From Litoditis marina (lineage: Eukaryota; Nematoda; Chromadorea; Rhabditida; Rhabditidae), in contig OZ038439.1 in NCBI GenBank assembly GCA_964036275.1, positions 7,415,169 to 7,479,168 of the forward strand: a stretch of DNA of 64,000 nucleotides, written 5' to 3'. Positions within the stretch are counted from its first letter, which is position 1. Every line of letters begins with the position of its first letter. Shown here piece after piece: positions 1 through 9,603 of the stretch. A program made the position numbers and the translations under genes. The notes under the pieces are model-generated. The model worked only from the letters and a program-made list of their open reading frames with translations. It ran no database searches and had not been told where the DNA came from.

Positions 1-200
1 TACAAACCGGTACTTACAAAAGTAAGTGAAGTGTTAATTGGTGGTTTGTTGCGTAAGTGCTAAAGGTCTATACGTTACCTTCTTTGCAATTACGCTAAAC
101 TAACTAGAAAAACTACAATTTCCCGAATTGGTTGAGAATTGAATGCAGACATAAACTGGAATTCCGCTCGGGTGTCCGATGCTAAGCGCTCTCATAACAT

Positions 201-272
201 GGCCGGATGGTCTAGGGGTATGATTCTCGCTTTGGGTGCGAGAGGTCCCGGGTTCGAATCCCGGTTCGGCCC
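201..272 (+). tRNA. tRNA-Pro (anticodon TGG), reference copy
   Basis: 72-nt intronless proline tRNA gene, anticodon at 233-235, decoding CCA and wobble codons. The acceptor stem pairs GGCCGGA with TTCGGCC with one G-T pair, discriminator base C. The anticodon stem is CTCGC/GCGAG around loop TTTGGGT. The T arm is CCGGG-TTCGAAT-CCCGG. The internal promoters are A box TGGTCTAGGGG and B box GGTTCGAATCC. A T5 Pol III terminator follows 3 nt after the gene. CCA is not encoded. TGG genes differ from CGG genes at three gene positions: 16 (G versus A), 33 (T versus C, the anticodon) and 58 (A versus T). Confidence 0.97.
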
Positions 273-589
273 AAATTTTTAGTTTTGTCCGCTTTTTGCA
301 AATGGTACTCCCAACATACACAATACTAATCAGAGAACACGTACGATAAATTATGCAGAAAGATTCTGCAAACTTACCCTATATTTGGTTGAAATGTATG
401 GAAAACTGAAAGAACCTGATCTTGTGTTTCATTTAGGTGAGTGTTATCGGCTCAAAAACATTTTGAGCGCAATTGTCTTGTAATATGGTTACTCAAAAGT
501 GGGGTAGACTAAAGATAACCAGTAACCGTGTTCAACTGATTCAATATCTGCCCCCTCATGTCCTTTGTGGAGCGCCACATTCAACCAGC

Positions 590-661
590 GGCCGGATGGT
601 CTAGAGGTATGATTCTCGCTTCGGGTGCGAGAGGTCCCGGGTTCGATTCCCGGTTCGGCCC
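590..661 (+). tRNA. tRNA-Pro (anticodon CGG), reference copy
   Basis: 72-nt intronless proline tRNA gene, anticodon at 622-624, decoding CCG. It differs from the TGG gene only at positions 16 (A), 33 (C) and 58 (T). The anticodon loop reads TTCGGGT. A box TGGTCTAGAGG and B box GGTTCGATTCC are intact. A T6 terminator follows 3 nt after the gene. The upstream flank, ending CATTCAACCAGC, differs completely from that of TGG genes. Confidence 0.97.
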
Positions 662-983
662 AAATTTTTTATGCCGCAATTCTATTACACAGTGACAGAG
701 AGCTGGGTCGAATGATCGTTTTGCTACTTTTCATTGAGACCGTTCACGAAACTGCTCGGATTGAGAGGAATAATAGAAAATAATACAAACCGGTACTTAC
801 AAAAGTAAGTGAAGTGTTAATTGGTGGTTTGTTGCGTAAGGGCTAAAGGTCTATACGTTACCTTCTTTGCAATTACGCCAAACTAACTAGAAAAACTACA
901 ATTTCCCGAATTGGTTGAGAATTGAATGCAGACATAAACTGGAATTCCGCTCGGGTGTCCGATGCTAAGCGCTCTCATAACAT

Positions 984-1055
984 GGCCGGATGGTCTAGGG
1001 GTATGATTCTCGCTTTGGGTGCGAGAGGTCCCGGGTTCGAGTCCCGGTTCGGCCC
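984..1055 (+). tRNA. tRNA-Pro (TGG), G58 variant
   Basis: Anticodon 1016-1018. A58 is G, still within B-box consensus. Confidence 0.95.
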
Positions 1056-1285
1056 AAATTTTTAGTTTTGTCCGCTTTTTGCAAATGGTACTCCCAACAT
1101 ACACAATACTAATCAGAGAACACGTACGATAAATTATGCAGAAAGATTCTGCAAACTTACCCTATATTTGGTTGAAATGTATGGAAAACCAAAAGTGGGG
1201 TAGACTAAAGATAACCAGTAACCGTGTTCAACTGATTCAATATCTGCCCCCTCATGTCCCTTGTGGAGCGCCACATTCAACCAGC

Positions 1286-1357
1286 GGCCGGATGGTCTAG
1301 AGGTATGATTCTCGCTTCGGGTGCGAGAGGTCCCGGGTTCGATTCCCGGTTCGGCCC
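1286..1357 (+). tRNA. tRNA-Pro (CGG)
   Basis: Anticodon 1318-1320. The gene is standard, but its upstream spacer is shortened by the unit-2 deletion. Confidence 0.95.
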
Positions 1358-1579
1358 AAATTTTTTATACCGCAATTCTATTACACAGTGACAGAGAGCT
1401 GGGTTGAATGATCGTTTTGCTACTTTTCATTGAGACCGTTCACGAAACTGCTCAGATTGAGAGGAATAATAGAAAATAATACAAACCGGTAATTACAAAA
1501 GTAAGTGGAGTGTTAATTGGTGTTTTGTTGCGCAAGTGCTAAAGGTCTATACGTTACCTTCTTTTCAATTACGCTAAAC

Positions 1580-1900
1580 TGTTCGGATATTGGATTGTGT
1601 TTATTTATTACCGTCGTTGCAATAATGTAGTACGTAATGTCGTCACAGTCAACGCCTGGTGCAATATCACGGCTGAGGCAATTTAGACAGGCGGTCTGTA
1701 GTTTAAGTTACTTCTTGTCTCTTGGTGTTTGTTTTCTAGTTTCGGGTGGGGTTTTTCCGTGTCTCCTTTGTAGTATTTTTGTATTCTGTTTCTATATAAA
1801 GTAAAGTCCCATTCTTTTGTTCTGTCCATAGTGGTTTACTACCACATTGTTACCTTTGTTTTTGCCTTTTGACTATTTACACGAACTTCCGTTCGTAACT
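1580..1900 (+). mobile_element. Solo LTR of the tRNA-Pro-primed LTR element
   Basis: A 321-bp sequence starting TGTTCGGATATT and ending CGTTCGTAACT, flanked on both sides by AAAC (or TAAAC if the last T is counted as target). It is nearly identical to the LTRs of the element at 2688-6013 and sits at exactly the same place in the array unit. A TATATAAAG box lies at 1793. It lies 105 bp before the next tRNA gene. By eye it shares two diagnostic bases with the 5' rather than the 3' LTR of the full element. Confidence 0.93.
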
Positions 1901-2004
1901 AAACTAACTGGAAAAAGTACAATTTCCCGAATTGGTTGAGAATTGAATGCAGACAGAAACTGGAATTCCGCTCGGGTGTCCGATGCTAAGCGCTCTCATA
2001 ACAT

Positions 2005-2076
2005 GGCCGGATGGTCTAGGGGTATGATTCTCGCTTTGGGTGCGAGAGGTCCCGGGTTCGAATCCCGGTTCGGCCC
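2005..2076 (+). tRNA. tRNA-Pro (TGG)
   Basis: Anticodon 2037-2039. Intact gene 105 bp downstream of the solo LTR. Confidence 0.96.
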
Positions 2077-2393
2077 AAATTTTTAGTTTTGTTCGCTTTT
2101 TGCAAGTGGTACTCCCAACATACACAATACTAATCAGAGAACACGTACGATAGATTTTGCAGAAAGATTCTGTAAACTTACCCTATATTTGGTTGAAATG
2201 TATGGAAAACTGAAAGAACCTGACATTGTGTTTCCTTTAGGTGAGTGTTATCGCCTAAAAAACATTTTGAGCGCAATTGTCTTGTAATATGGTTACTCAA
2301 AAGTGGGGTAGACTAAAGATAACCAGTAACCGTGTTCAACTGATTCAATATCTGCCCCCTCATGTCCCTTGTGGAGCGCCACATTCAACCAGC

Positions 2394-2465
2394 GGCCGGA
2401 TGGTCTAGAGGTATGATTCTCGCTTCGGGTGCGAGTGGTCCCGGGTTCGATTCCCGGTTCGGCCC
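2394..2465 (+). tRNA. tRNA-Pro (CGG), T43 variant
   Basis: Anticodon 2426-2428. A43 is T in the variable region (GCGAGTGG), probably tolerated. Confidence 0.93.
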
Positions 2466-2687
2466 AAATTTTTTATACCGCAATTCTATTACACAGTGAC
2501 AGAGAGCTGGGTTGAATGATCGTTTTGCTACTTTTCATTGAGACCGTTCACGAAACTGCTCAGATTGAGAGGAATAATAGAAAATAATACAAACCGGTAA
2601 TTACAAAAGTAAGTGGAGTGTTAATTGGTGTTTTGTTGCGCAAGTGCTAAAGGTCTATACGTTACCTTCTTTTCAATTACGCTAAAC

Positions 2688-3008
2688 TGTTCGGATATTG
2701 GATTGTGTTTATTTATTACCGTCGTTGCAATAATGTAGTACGTAATGTCGTCACAGTCAACGCCTGGTGCAATATCACGGCTGAGGCAATTTAGACAGGC
2801 GGTCTGTAGTTTAAGTTACTTCTTGTCTCTTGGTGTTTGTTTTCTAGTTTCGGGTGGGGTTTTTCCGTGTCTCCTTTGTAGTATTTTTGTATTCTGTTTC
2901 TATATAAAGTAAAGTCCCATTCTTTTGTTCTGTCCATAGTGGTTTTCTACCACATTGTTACCTTTGTTTTTGCCTTTTGACTATTTACACGAACTTCCGT
3001 TCGTAACT
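2688..3008 (+). repeat. 5' LTR of gag-only element
   Basis: 321 bp, beginning TGTTCGG and ending GTAACT, next to the primer-binding site. It differs from the 3' LTR by a C/T change near GCGGTCTG and a T/G change near CCACATTG. Confidence 0.93.
2901..2909 (+). promoter_or_regulatory. TATA box in 5' LTR
   Basis: TATATAAAG, 213 bp into the LTR. The same motif is at 5906 in the 3' LTR and 1793 in the solo LTR. It is the likely Pol II promoter of the element. Confidence 0.6.
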
Positions 3009-3022
3009 TGGGGGCCGAACCG
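3009..3022 (+). other. Primer-binding site matching tRNA-Pro
   Basis: TGGGGGCCGAACCG directly follows the 5' LTR. It is the exact reverse complement of the last 11 gene-encoded bases of the array tRNA-Pro plus the added CCA, a 14-nt match. Both the TGG and CGG tRNAs share this 3' end. Reverse transcription would therefore be primed by the tRNA encoded by the surrounding array. Confidence 0.92.
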
Positions 3023-3053
3023 CTCATTAGGCAAAAATATCTGGTTCATCTTC

Positions 3054-3215
3054 TCTGGTGCGGGTAAAACTGATCAGAGAGGATCTTCGTCACTGGTGCG
3101 GGTAAAACCGATCAGATCTTCGTCACTGGTGCGGGTAAAACCGATCAGATCTTCGTCACTGGTGCGGGTAAAACCAATCAGATCTTCGTCACTGGTGCGG
3201 GTAAAACCGATCAGA
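3054..3215 (+). repeat. 33-bp tandem repeat in element leader
   Basis: About five copies of a 33-bp unit beginning CACTGGTGCGGGTAAAACC. Regular copies start at 3091, 3124, 3157 and 3190. The unit length is a multiple of three, so it stays open as an 11-residue repeat on both strands. I see no domain in these translations and treat it as untranslated leader. Confidence 0.88.
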
Positions 3216-3428
3216 GAAAATCTTAACACCGTTTGTTGTGAAATACTAGGTAGAGAGTCTACCGTAAGTATTGTCGCCGATCCCCGCGCAATAGCGCCCA
3301 GTTGAATTTCTGGTAAAGCCTTTTCCTTAGGGGAAGTGTTGCCCAAATTTTCAATTTGGTGATATTGCGTGCGGTTCGGAGACAACATTCACAACTATTT
3401 TGAAGAGGTTCGGAGACAGTATATTGTA

Positions 3429-5339
3429 ATGCATTCTCAAGGGTATCACACAATGACAGTGAATGGATCCCAAACGACACAACACTCACAAGGGGAATTG
3501 AATCCGACGGATGGATTATCAGAACCTATCAGTGCTGGAGTATCGAGTTTGTTCACACGTAACACTGGTACAAATCAAAGGAACGGCACAACAGGAGTGA
3601 TGTTACAAGCGAAAGATCTTGCCGTGTTTGAGCAATCTATTGCCAGAATAATGACAACAGTGGAAAATGTTATATCACAATTGACTCAAGAAGAGGTCAG
3701 GGATACAATCATGAAGCCTATTCAAAATCAAGTGGCTGAAACCATGCAAGTTCTACGCAGTAGTCTGAAAAGGTACAGAGGAAAAGGATTGGTGGAGAAG
3801 GGACTTGCAGAAGGGCTGAGATACTTGAATATACAATCAGGGCAAGATCTCAGAACAGTATTGGAACGAGCAAAGGCTGATAAAACAAGAGTGAGGGAAC
3901 TGTGTGAGATTTGGGAGTGTGAACGAGAAGAAGTAGTGGAAGTAGCGCAGGAGAAACAGGAAATACTAGATTCTCTGACCCATGCTTTTGAGTGCGAGGA
4001 AGAAGAAATTGTGAGAGAGTGTGAAAAGTTGGAAAAGGAAGTCGAGGATTTCAGAAATATGGACCAAAGCGATGATTCTCAAAGAATTTCACCGGATGAG
4101 GACATTCTGCTACATGAGAATGGAGACTTGTTGACAGAGATTGATGAGGAAGAGAAGTACTGGATAGAAACGCGAGCGGAACTCAATCCAGCTGGGGAAC
4201 AGGGCAGCCTACACCAACAAGGGTTACGGAAGAGGCAGTCACAACGGAGAACACGATCACAAGTAGCCTCCGAACATGGTACGATTGAAGGTTTTTTGGA
4301 TCATGACATGACTCAAAGACGTACTAGTGGTTGGGATACTCGAACAGCAAGAGTACACAGACAGACAAACAACATGAATCATGAACCAGATGGGATCACA
4401 CAGGCACTGGTTCAACTATTGAAATCGCAAGCGGTACCAAAACTGGAACCGTTCAGTGGAGAAAAAGGAGAGAAATGGAAGGAGTTTGTGGAGGGTTTTC
4501 TGCTTCGATATCCGAGAAGTTATTGGAATGACACACAACTCTAACCGCTCCTGAAAGATCTTTTGAGTGGTAATGCAAAGGCACATTACGCAACGTTGTC
4601 AGAACAAGACCGAGGTGGATCGTTTGATGGCTTAGTGGAAGCAATGAGAGTTAGATTGCAAGGTACTGAGAAGGTGGCAAGACTGAAAGCTGTGGAAAGG
4701 CTAAGGACACTAGAAATGCATCAAGGTCAAACTGTAGCCCAATTCTGTCTCGAATTGGAGAAACTGTCATCACGCGCGAAACCGGGTCGCTCATCAGAGT
4801 CTCTTTCTTTCATGAGAGCGGAAATGCTCTACAAACAATTGGCAGATTGGGATGGTTCTTTCCATCTAGCTCAGTTGATGGAAACTGCAGAGACGGATAC
4901 CGTGTACGACACAATGAAGGACATGGCGTTGACACTCGAGCGGACAAAGATGTCGATGAGGTCAGGAGGTGGCAAGAATGAGGCGGCATCAGTACAGAAA
5001 ACGGGATGGGTGGACCCAGCTGGAAAACCGGTGTGTTTTCACTGTGGGAAACCAGGACATGTGAAGAAAGATTGTAGGAAGCTACAACAGACTAGTGATG
5101 CCGGAGGTTGGAGGCAAGAACAACAACCACTACCTCAGCAGCAATATATGATGGAAAAACCATATCAAGGATACGGCGTTGGCACTCCTGCTCAACAGCA
5201 ACCAGGTTTCATGGCCAACGGGCAAGCACAACAGACAACACCAAGATCGTTTGCAATGAGGATCGTCGACGAATATCGCAATAACCATCATGTCTCGAGA
5301 GGTTCAGGAGGCATCATAAAGGCGTCCCCTCCGGTTTGA
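3429..5339 (+). pseudogene. Gag-like polyprotein, interrupted by an in-frame stop
   Basis: A retrotransposon gag reading frame in one frame throughout. The first ATG is at 3429; the frame is open a little further upstream but without ATG. Residues about 60-230 are charged and predicted helical or coiled coil, rich in E and K. The capsid-like region (about 330-500) has the pattern typical of retrotransposon gag, including LEPFSGEKGEKWKEF. A CCHC zinc knuckle, CFHCGKPGHVKKDC, starts at about residue 536 and would bind RNA. A Gln-rich tail follows. A TAA at 4542-4544 interrupts the capsid region, and the frame continues on the far side without a shift. So this copy is either recently disabled or read through. 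No pol follows. Confidence 0.85.
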
Positions 5340-5692
5340 AATATTGCCGACAACAGATCAGTTTCATCGTTATCGCTATCATGGTTTCGTGTAATGATAT
5401 TTCCGTGGTGCCTCCGGGCATATAGTCTCCGTGTATGCTATTCTTGGTGCCTTCGGGCATAGTTACCGTGTGTTGTATTTCCTTGATGCCTTCGGGCATA
5501 GTTACCGTGTACTCTATTTCCGTGATGCTTTCGAGCATAGTTTCCGTGTATTGTTTCCTTGGCGCCGTAGGGCACATTCATATCACGTCATTTTCTTGGT
5601 TCATTGAGGCCATAAGGCATTCATATCGTTGTTGTTTTCATCCTGTATACCTTTTTCTCTGCCTGGGGACCAGGCAACCGGACCCCCGGGGA
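5340..5692 (+). repeat. Degenerate tandem repeats in element 3' UTR
   Basis: After the gag stop, 5395-5580 holds four to five imperfect copies of a roughly 40-bp unit around GCCTTCGGGCATAGTTACCG. The remainder up to the 3' LTR is unassigned. A GACCCCCGGGGA run sits just before the LTR where a polypurine tract is expected, but it is not a clean purine tract. Confidence 0.65.
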
Positions 5693-6013
5693 TGTTCGGA
5701 TATTGGATTGTGTTTATTTATTACCGTCGTTGCAATAATGTAGTACGTAATGTCGTCACAGTCAACGCCTGGTGCAATATCACGGCTGAGGCAATTTAGA
5801 CAGGCGGTTTGTAGTTTAAGTTACTTCTTGTCTCTTGGTGTTTGTTTTCTAGTTTCGGGTGGGGTTTTTCCGTGTCTCCTTTGTAGTATTTTTGTATTCT
5901 GTTTCTATATAAAGTAAAGTCCCATTCTTTTGTTCTGTCCATAGTGGTTTTCTACCACAGTGTTACCTTTGTTTTTGCCTTTTGACTATTTACACGAACT
6001 TCCGTTCGTAACT
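5693..6013 (+). repeat. 3' LTR of gag-only element
   Basis: 321 bp, near-identical to the 5' LTR. It is followed directly by AAAC and the resumed array unit, 105 bp before the next TGG gene. Confidence 0.93.
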
Positions 6014-6117
6014 AAACTAACTGGAAAAAGTACAATTTCCCGAATTGGTTAAGAATTGAATGCAGACAGAAACTGGAATTCCGCTCGGGTGTCCGATGCT
6101 AAGCGCTCTCATAACAT

Positions 6118-6189
6118 GGCCGGATGGTCTAGGGGTATGATTCTCGCTTTGGGTGCGAGAGGTCCCGGGTTCGAATCCCGGTTCGGCCC
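6118..6189 (+). tRNA. tRNA-Pro (TGG)
   Basis: Anticodon 6150-6152. Intact gene 105 bp downstream of the full LTR element. Confidence 0.96.
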
Positions 6190-6502
6190 AAATTTTTAGT
6201 TTTGTTCGCTTTTTGCAAGTGGTACTCCCAACACAATACTAATCAGAGAACACGTACGATAGATTTTGCAGAAAGATTCTGTAGACTTACCCTATATCTG
6301 GTTGAAATGTATGGAAAACTGAAAGAACCTGACATTGTGTTTCCTTTAGGTGAGTGTTATCGCCTAAAAAACATTTTGAGCGCAATTGTCTTGTAATATG
6401 GTTACTCAAAAGTGGGGTAGACTAAAGATAACCAGTAACCGTGTTCAACTGATTCAATATCTGCCCCCTCATGTCCCTTGTGGAGCGCCACATTCAACCA
6501 GC

Positions 6503-6572
6503 GGCCGGATGGTAGAGGTATGATTCTCGCTTCGGGTGCGAGAGGTCCCGGGTTCGATTCCCGGTTCGGCCC
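6503..6572 (+). pseudogene. tRNA-Pro (CGG) with 2-nt D-arm deletion
   Basis: 70 nt, anticodon 6533-6535. GGTCTAGAGG has become GGTAGAGG, which damages both the D stem and the A box. Probably poorly transcribed or folded. Confidence 0.85.
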
Positions 6573-6894
6573 AAATTTTTTATACCGCAATTCTATTACA
6601 CAGTGACAGAGAGCTGGGCTGAATGATCGTTTTGCTACTTTTCATTGAGACCGTTCACGAAACTGCTCAAATTGAGAGGAATAATAGAAAATAATACAAA
6701 CCGGTAATTACAAAAGTAAGTGGAGTGTTAATTGGTGTTTTGTTGCGCAAGTGCTAAAGGTCTATACGTTACCTTCTTTTCAATTACGCTAAACTAACTG
6801 GAAAAAGTACAATTTCCCGAATTGGTTGACAATTGAATGCAGACAGAAACTGGAATTCCGCTCGGGTGTCCGATGCTAAGCGCTCTCATAACAC

Positions 6895-6966
6895 GGCCGG
6901 ATGGTCTATGGGTATGATTCTCGCTTTGGGTGCGAGAGGTCCCGGGTTCGAATCCCGGTTCGGCCC
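6895..6966 (+). tRNA. tRNA-Pro (TGG), T15 variant
   Basis: Anticodon 6927-6929. G15 is T (TCTATGGGG), which hits a conserved D-loop and A-box purine, so activity is uncertain. Confidence 0.88.
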
Positions 6967-7199
6967 AAATTTTTAGTTTTGTTCGCTTTTTGCAAGTGGT
7001 ACTCCCAACATACACAATACTAATCAGAGAACACGTACGATAGATTTTGCAGAAAGATTCTGTAAACTTACCCTATATTTGGTTGAAATGTATGGAAAAC
7101 TGAAAGAACCTGACATTGTGTTTGCATAACACCCCTTTGCCTGGTCATAACACCCCTTTGCCTGGTCGTGAGCGGTGACCCCTCTCTCGATTGATTATC

Positions 7200-8165
7200 A
7201 TGCCCTCGCCTCGTCCAAAAATGGTACCATCTCGAACCCATTTTTCCACCATTTTGAGTGAAATCAAAACACTCAACTCCAAAATCGACAATCTGACTCA
7301 ATCTCTACCCACCCTCATTCAATCCGAACTACACCATTTCAACGATCGTCGATGTCTCACTATTTATGGTCTACCAGAGGATTCCACAACAAAGAGAAAG
7401 GTGAATGCAATTTTCAATTTGGTGTCTATCTCTCCATCTAGTATATCAATTCTCCACCGTTTGGGAAAACCTCGTCAAGATGGTTTATCTCGTCCACTCA
7501 AAGTTTCTATCAAAGATGGTATCCCGTTTCCTCGTCTAATTGATCTCTCCAATGTAATGAAATCTGATGCTTCTATGTCAACTTTTCATGTTCGAAAGTT
7601 CGAGACTCCGGAACAGCGGAAGGCCGGATTCATTGCTAGACAATCGAAACGAGACGCCGCTCGAGCTGAGGTTACCGACCAAACTACAACGCAGCCCAAT
7701 CCAGCCGACACCAACCACCAAACAGAAATGGAGGTAGTTGAACAATCCAGAAATGTTGTTTGCAATATTGTTCCCGAATGTTTTTCTTCTCCTGTTCTGC
7801 CCACTTCGTTGTTAGCAACTAATATTGATGCTCATATTATCCAAGAAACAGTTTCCACTGAAATACTACCAAGTCCTCCCGTTGAAGTTTCTGTTACATG
7901 TGTTCCATCTCCAGACCCCCAGCCCTTATCTCTCCGTATCAGTGCACTTGATGCTGTATCGTTGCAACTTGTTGAGAAATATGTTATTGCATTGTATGAC
8001 ATGCATCGCAGTAAGTTTCCTATGCGTGAACGTTACAGTGCTTTCCATGGTTGCTATCAAATACATTCTCATCTTGCCCCAATTGTTTCTGATGTGTACT
8101 TTGATCGCTATGGTTTCCGTTATCACATTAACCCATCATGGGAACCCCTACCACCTTGTAAATAG
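7200..8165 (+). CDS. LINE ORF1-like protein
   Basis: 321 codons from the ATG at 7200 to TAG. Residues about 15-45 show a leucine and isoleucine heptad-like pattern suggesting a short coiled coil for trimer formation. Residues about 55-140 (RRCLTIYGLPED, then RLGKP and RPLKVSI) resemble the RRM-like nucleic-acid-binding core of non-LTR retrotransposon ORF1 proteins. A basic stretch follows (RKAGFIARQSKRDAARAE). The C-terminal third, ending in an aromatic-rich segment, I do not recognise. No zinc knuckle is visible. The frame is intact although no ORF2 follows, so the protein may act as an RNA chaperone for an element mobilised in trans. The assignment rests on motif resemblance only. Confidence 0.65.
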   Translation: MPSPRPKMVPSRTHFSTILSEIKTLNSKIDNLTQSLPTLIQSELHHFNDRRCLTIYGLPEDSTTKRKVNAIFNLVSISPSSISILHRLGKPRQDGLSRPLKVSIKDGIPFPRLIDLSNVMKSDASMSTFHVRKFETPEQRKAGFIARQSKRDAARAEVTDQTTTQPNPADTNHQTEMEVVEQSRNVVCNIVPECFSSPVLPTSLLATNIDAHIIQETVSTEILPSPPVEVSVTCVPSPDPQPLSLRISALDAVSLQLVEKYVIALYDMHRSKFPMRERYSAFHGCYQIHSHLAPIVSDVYFDRYGFRYHINPSWEPLPPCK

Positions 8166-8347
8166 GCATCTCACGTTTCTATGTGCTCATCTTCAGTTGC
8201 TTTTATTATCTTATGAATAATATGTACTTTTATGTATTACTCGCTGTTTTATTAGTTTTTTTGTTTTCAGACATCAATTCATAAGTTATCATCTCGTCGC
8301 TAATTCGATTGTTATACAGAATATTGATAAACTCATTATTATTATTA
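8166..8347 (+). repeat. LINE 3' UTR with ATT microsatellite tail
   Basis: About 180 bp of AT-rich sequence ending in five ATT units just before the array resumes with AAAGATAACC. This is the expected position and form of a non-LTR element tail. Confidence 0.7.
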
Positions 8348-8428
8348 TTAAAGATAACCAGTAACCGTGTTCAACTGATTCAATATCTGCCCCCTCATGT
8401 CCCTTGTGGAGCGCCACATTCAACCAGC

Positions 8429-8500
8429 GGCCGGATGGTCTAGAGGTATGATTCTCGCTTCGGGTGCGAGAGGTCCCGGGTTCGATTCCCGGTTCGGCCC
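8429..8500 (+). tRNA. tRNA-Pro (CGG)
   Basis: Anticodon 8461-8463. First gene after the LINE-derived insertion, 81 bp downstream of its tail. Confidence 0.96.
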
Positions 8501-8822
8501 AAATTTTTTATACCGCAATTCTATTACACAGTGACAGAGAGCTGGGTTGAATGATCGTTTTGCTACTTTTCATTGAGACCGTTCACGAAACTGCTCAGAT
8601 TGAGAGGAATAATAGAAAATAATACAAACCGGTAATTACAAAAGTAAGTGGAGTGTTAATTGGTGTTTTGTTGCGCAAGTGCTAAAGGTCTATACGTTAC
8701 CTTCTTTTCAATTACGCTAAACTAACTGGAAAAAGTACAATTTCCCGAATTGGTTGACAATTGAATGCAGACAGAAACTGGAATTCCGCTCGGGTGTCCG
8801 ATGCTAAGCGCTCTCATAACAC

Positions 8823-8894
8823 GGCCGGATGGTCTAGGGGTATGATTCTCGCTTTGGGTGCGAGAGGTCCCGGGTTCGAATCCCGGTTCGGCCC
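8823..8894 (+). tRNA. tRNA-Pro (TGG)
   Basis: Standard copy; anticodon 8855-8857. Confidence 0.96.
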
Positions 8895-9211
8895 AAATTT
8901 TTAGTTTTGTTCGCTTTTTGCAAGTGGTACTCCCAACATACACAATACTAATCAGAGAACACGTACGATAGATTTTGCAGAAAGATTCTGTAAACTTACC
9001 CTATATTTGGTTGAAATGTATGGAAAACTGAAAGAACCTGACATTGTGTTTCCTTTAGGTGAGTGTTATCGCCTAAAAAACATTTTGAGCGCAATTGTCT
9101 TGTAATATGGTTACTCAAAAGTGGGGTAGACTAAAGATAACCAGTAACCGTGTTCAACTGATTCAATATCTGCCCCCTCATGTCCCTTGTGGAGCGCCAC
9201 ATTCAACCAGC

Positions 9212-9283
9212 GGCCGGATGGTCTAGAGGTATGATTCTCGCTTCGGGTGCGAGAGGTCCCGGGTTCGATTCCCGGTTCGGCCC
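9212..9283 (+). tRNA. tRNA-Pro (CGG)
   Basis: Anticodon 9244-9246. The terminator is shortened to T4, as in the copy at 19761. Confidence 0.95.
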
Positions 9284-9603
9284 AAATTTTATACCGCAAT
9301 TCTATTACACAGTGACAGAGAGCTGGGTTGAATGATCGTTTTGCTACTTTTCATTGAGACCGTTCACGAAACTGCTCAGATTGAGAGGAATAATAGAAAA
9401 TAATACAAACCGGTAATTATAAAAGTAAGTGGAGTGTTAATTGGTGTTTTGTTGCGCAAGTGCTAAAGGTCTATACGTTACCTTCTTTTCAATTACGCTA
9501 AACTAACTGGAAAAAGTACAATTTCCCGAATTGGTTGAGAATTGAATGCAGACAGAAACTGGAATTCCGCTCGGGTGTCCGATGCTAAGCGCTCTCATAA
9601 CAT

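Larger units (their letters stand above)
1..2687 (+). repeat. tRNA-Pro tandem array, block 1
   Basis: Units 1 to 3 of the array plus the start of unit 4; the array enters from outside the window. The standard unit is 783 bp (TGG gene to CGG gene 389 bp, CGG gene to next TGG gene 394 bp). Unit 2 lacks about 90 bp of the spacer between its TGG and CGG genes, around position 1190. Unit 3 carries a solo LTR at 1580-1900. Spacers hold no supported protein gene. Units 1 and 2 carry a spacer subtype (for example ACATAAACTGG before the TGG gene) that recurs only at the far right end of the window. Confidence 0.95.
2688..6013 (+). mobile_element. Gag-only LTR retrotransposon, tRNA-Pro primed
   Basis: A 3326-bp element with two 321-bp LTRs (2688-3008 and 5693-6013), AAAC target duplications at 2684-2687 and 6014-6017 (or TAAAC if the terminal T belongs to the target), a primer-binding site and one gag-like reading frame. 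No protease, reverse transcriptase, RNase H or integrase is present, so it must depend on proteins from another element. The two LTRs differ at about two sites that I noticed, which suggests a recent insertion. The CCHC gag and layout suit Ty3/gypsy-like elements, but without pol the superfamily is not certain. Confidence 0.9.
6014..7123 (+). repeat. tRNA-Pro tandem array, block 2
   Basis: The rest of unit 4 and the first part of unit 5. Unit 4 has a 4-bp deletion in the spacer at about 6231. Unit 5 is cut at 7123, after GACATTGTGTTT, by the LINE-derived insertion. Confidence 0.95.
7124..8347 (+). mobile_element. LINE-derived element with ORF1 only
   Basis: An insertion of about 1.22 kb into a spacer. 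It starts with two 21-bp copies of CATAACACCCCTTTGCCTGG(T) at 7125-7145 and 7146-7166, carries an ORF1-like gene, has a short 3' UTR and ends in an ATT microsatellite. No endonuclease or reverse transcriptase is encoded. No target duplication is seen. Instead about 79 bp of the spacer, from after GTGTTT to before AAAGATAACC, is missing compared with intact units. The tail type fits CR1/L2-like non-LTR elements, but the clade is not proven. Confidence 0.75.

Noticed and set aside
2955..3305. 116-codon ORF with an 11-residue repeat at the start of the gag-only element
   Set aside because: It starts inside the LTR downstream of the TATA box and its body is the 33-bp repeat and the primer-binding site. 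More likely untranslated leader.
5314..5743. ORFs on both strands in the 3' UTR repeats of the gag-only element
   Set aside because: They are products of roughly 40-bp repeats with no start context or domain.
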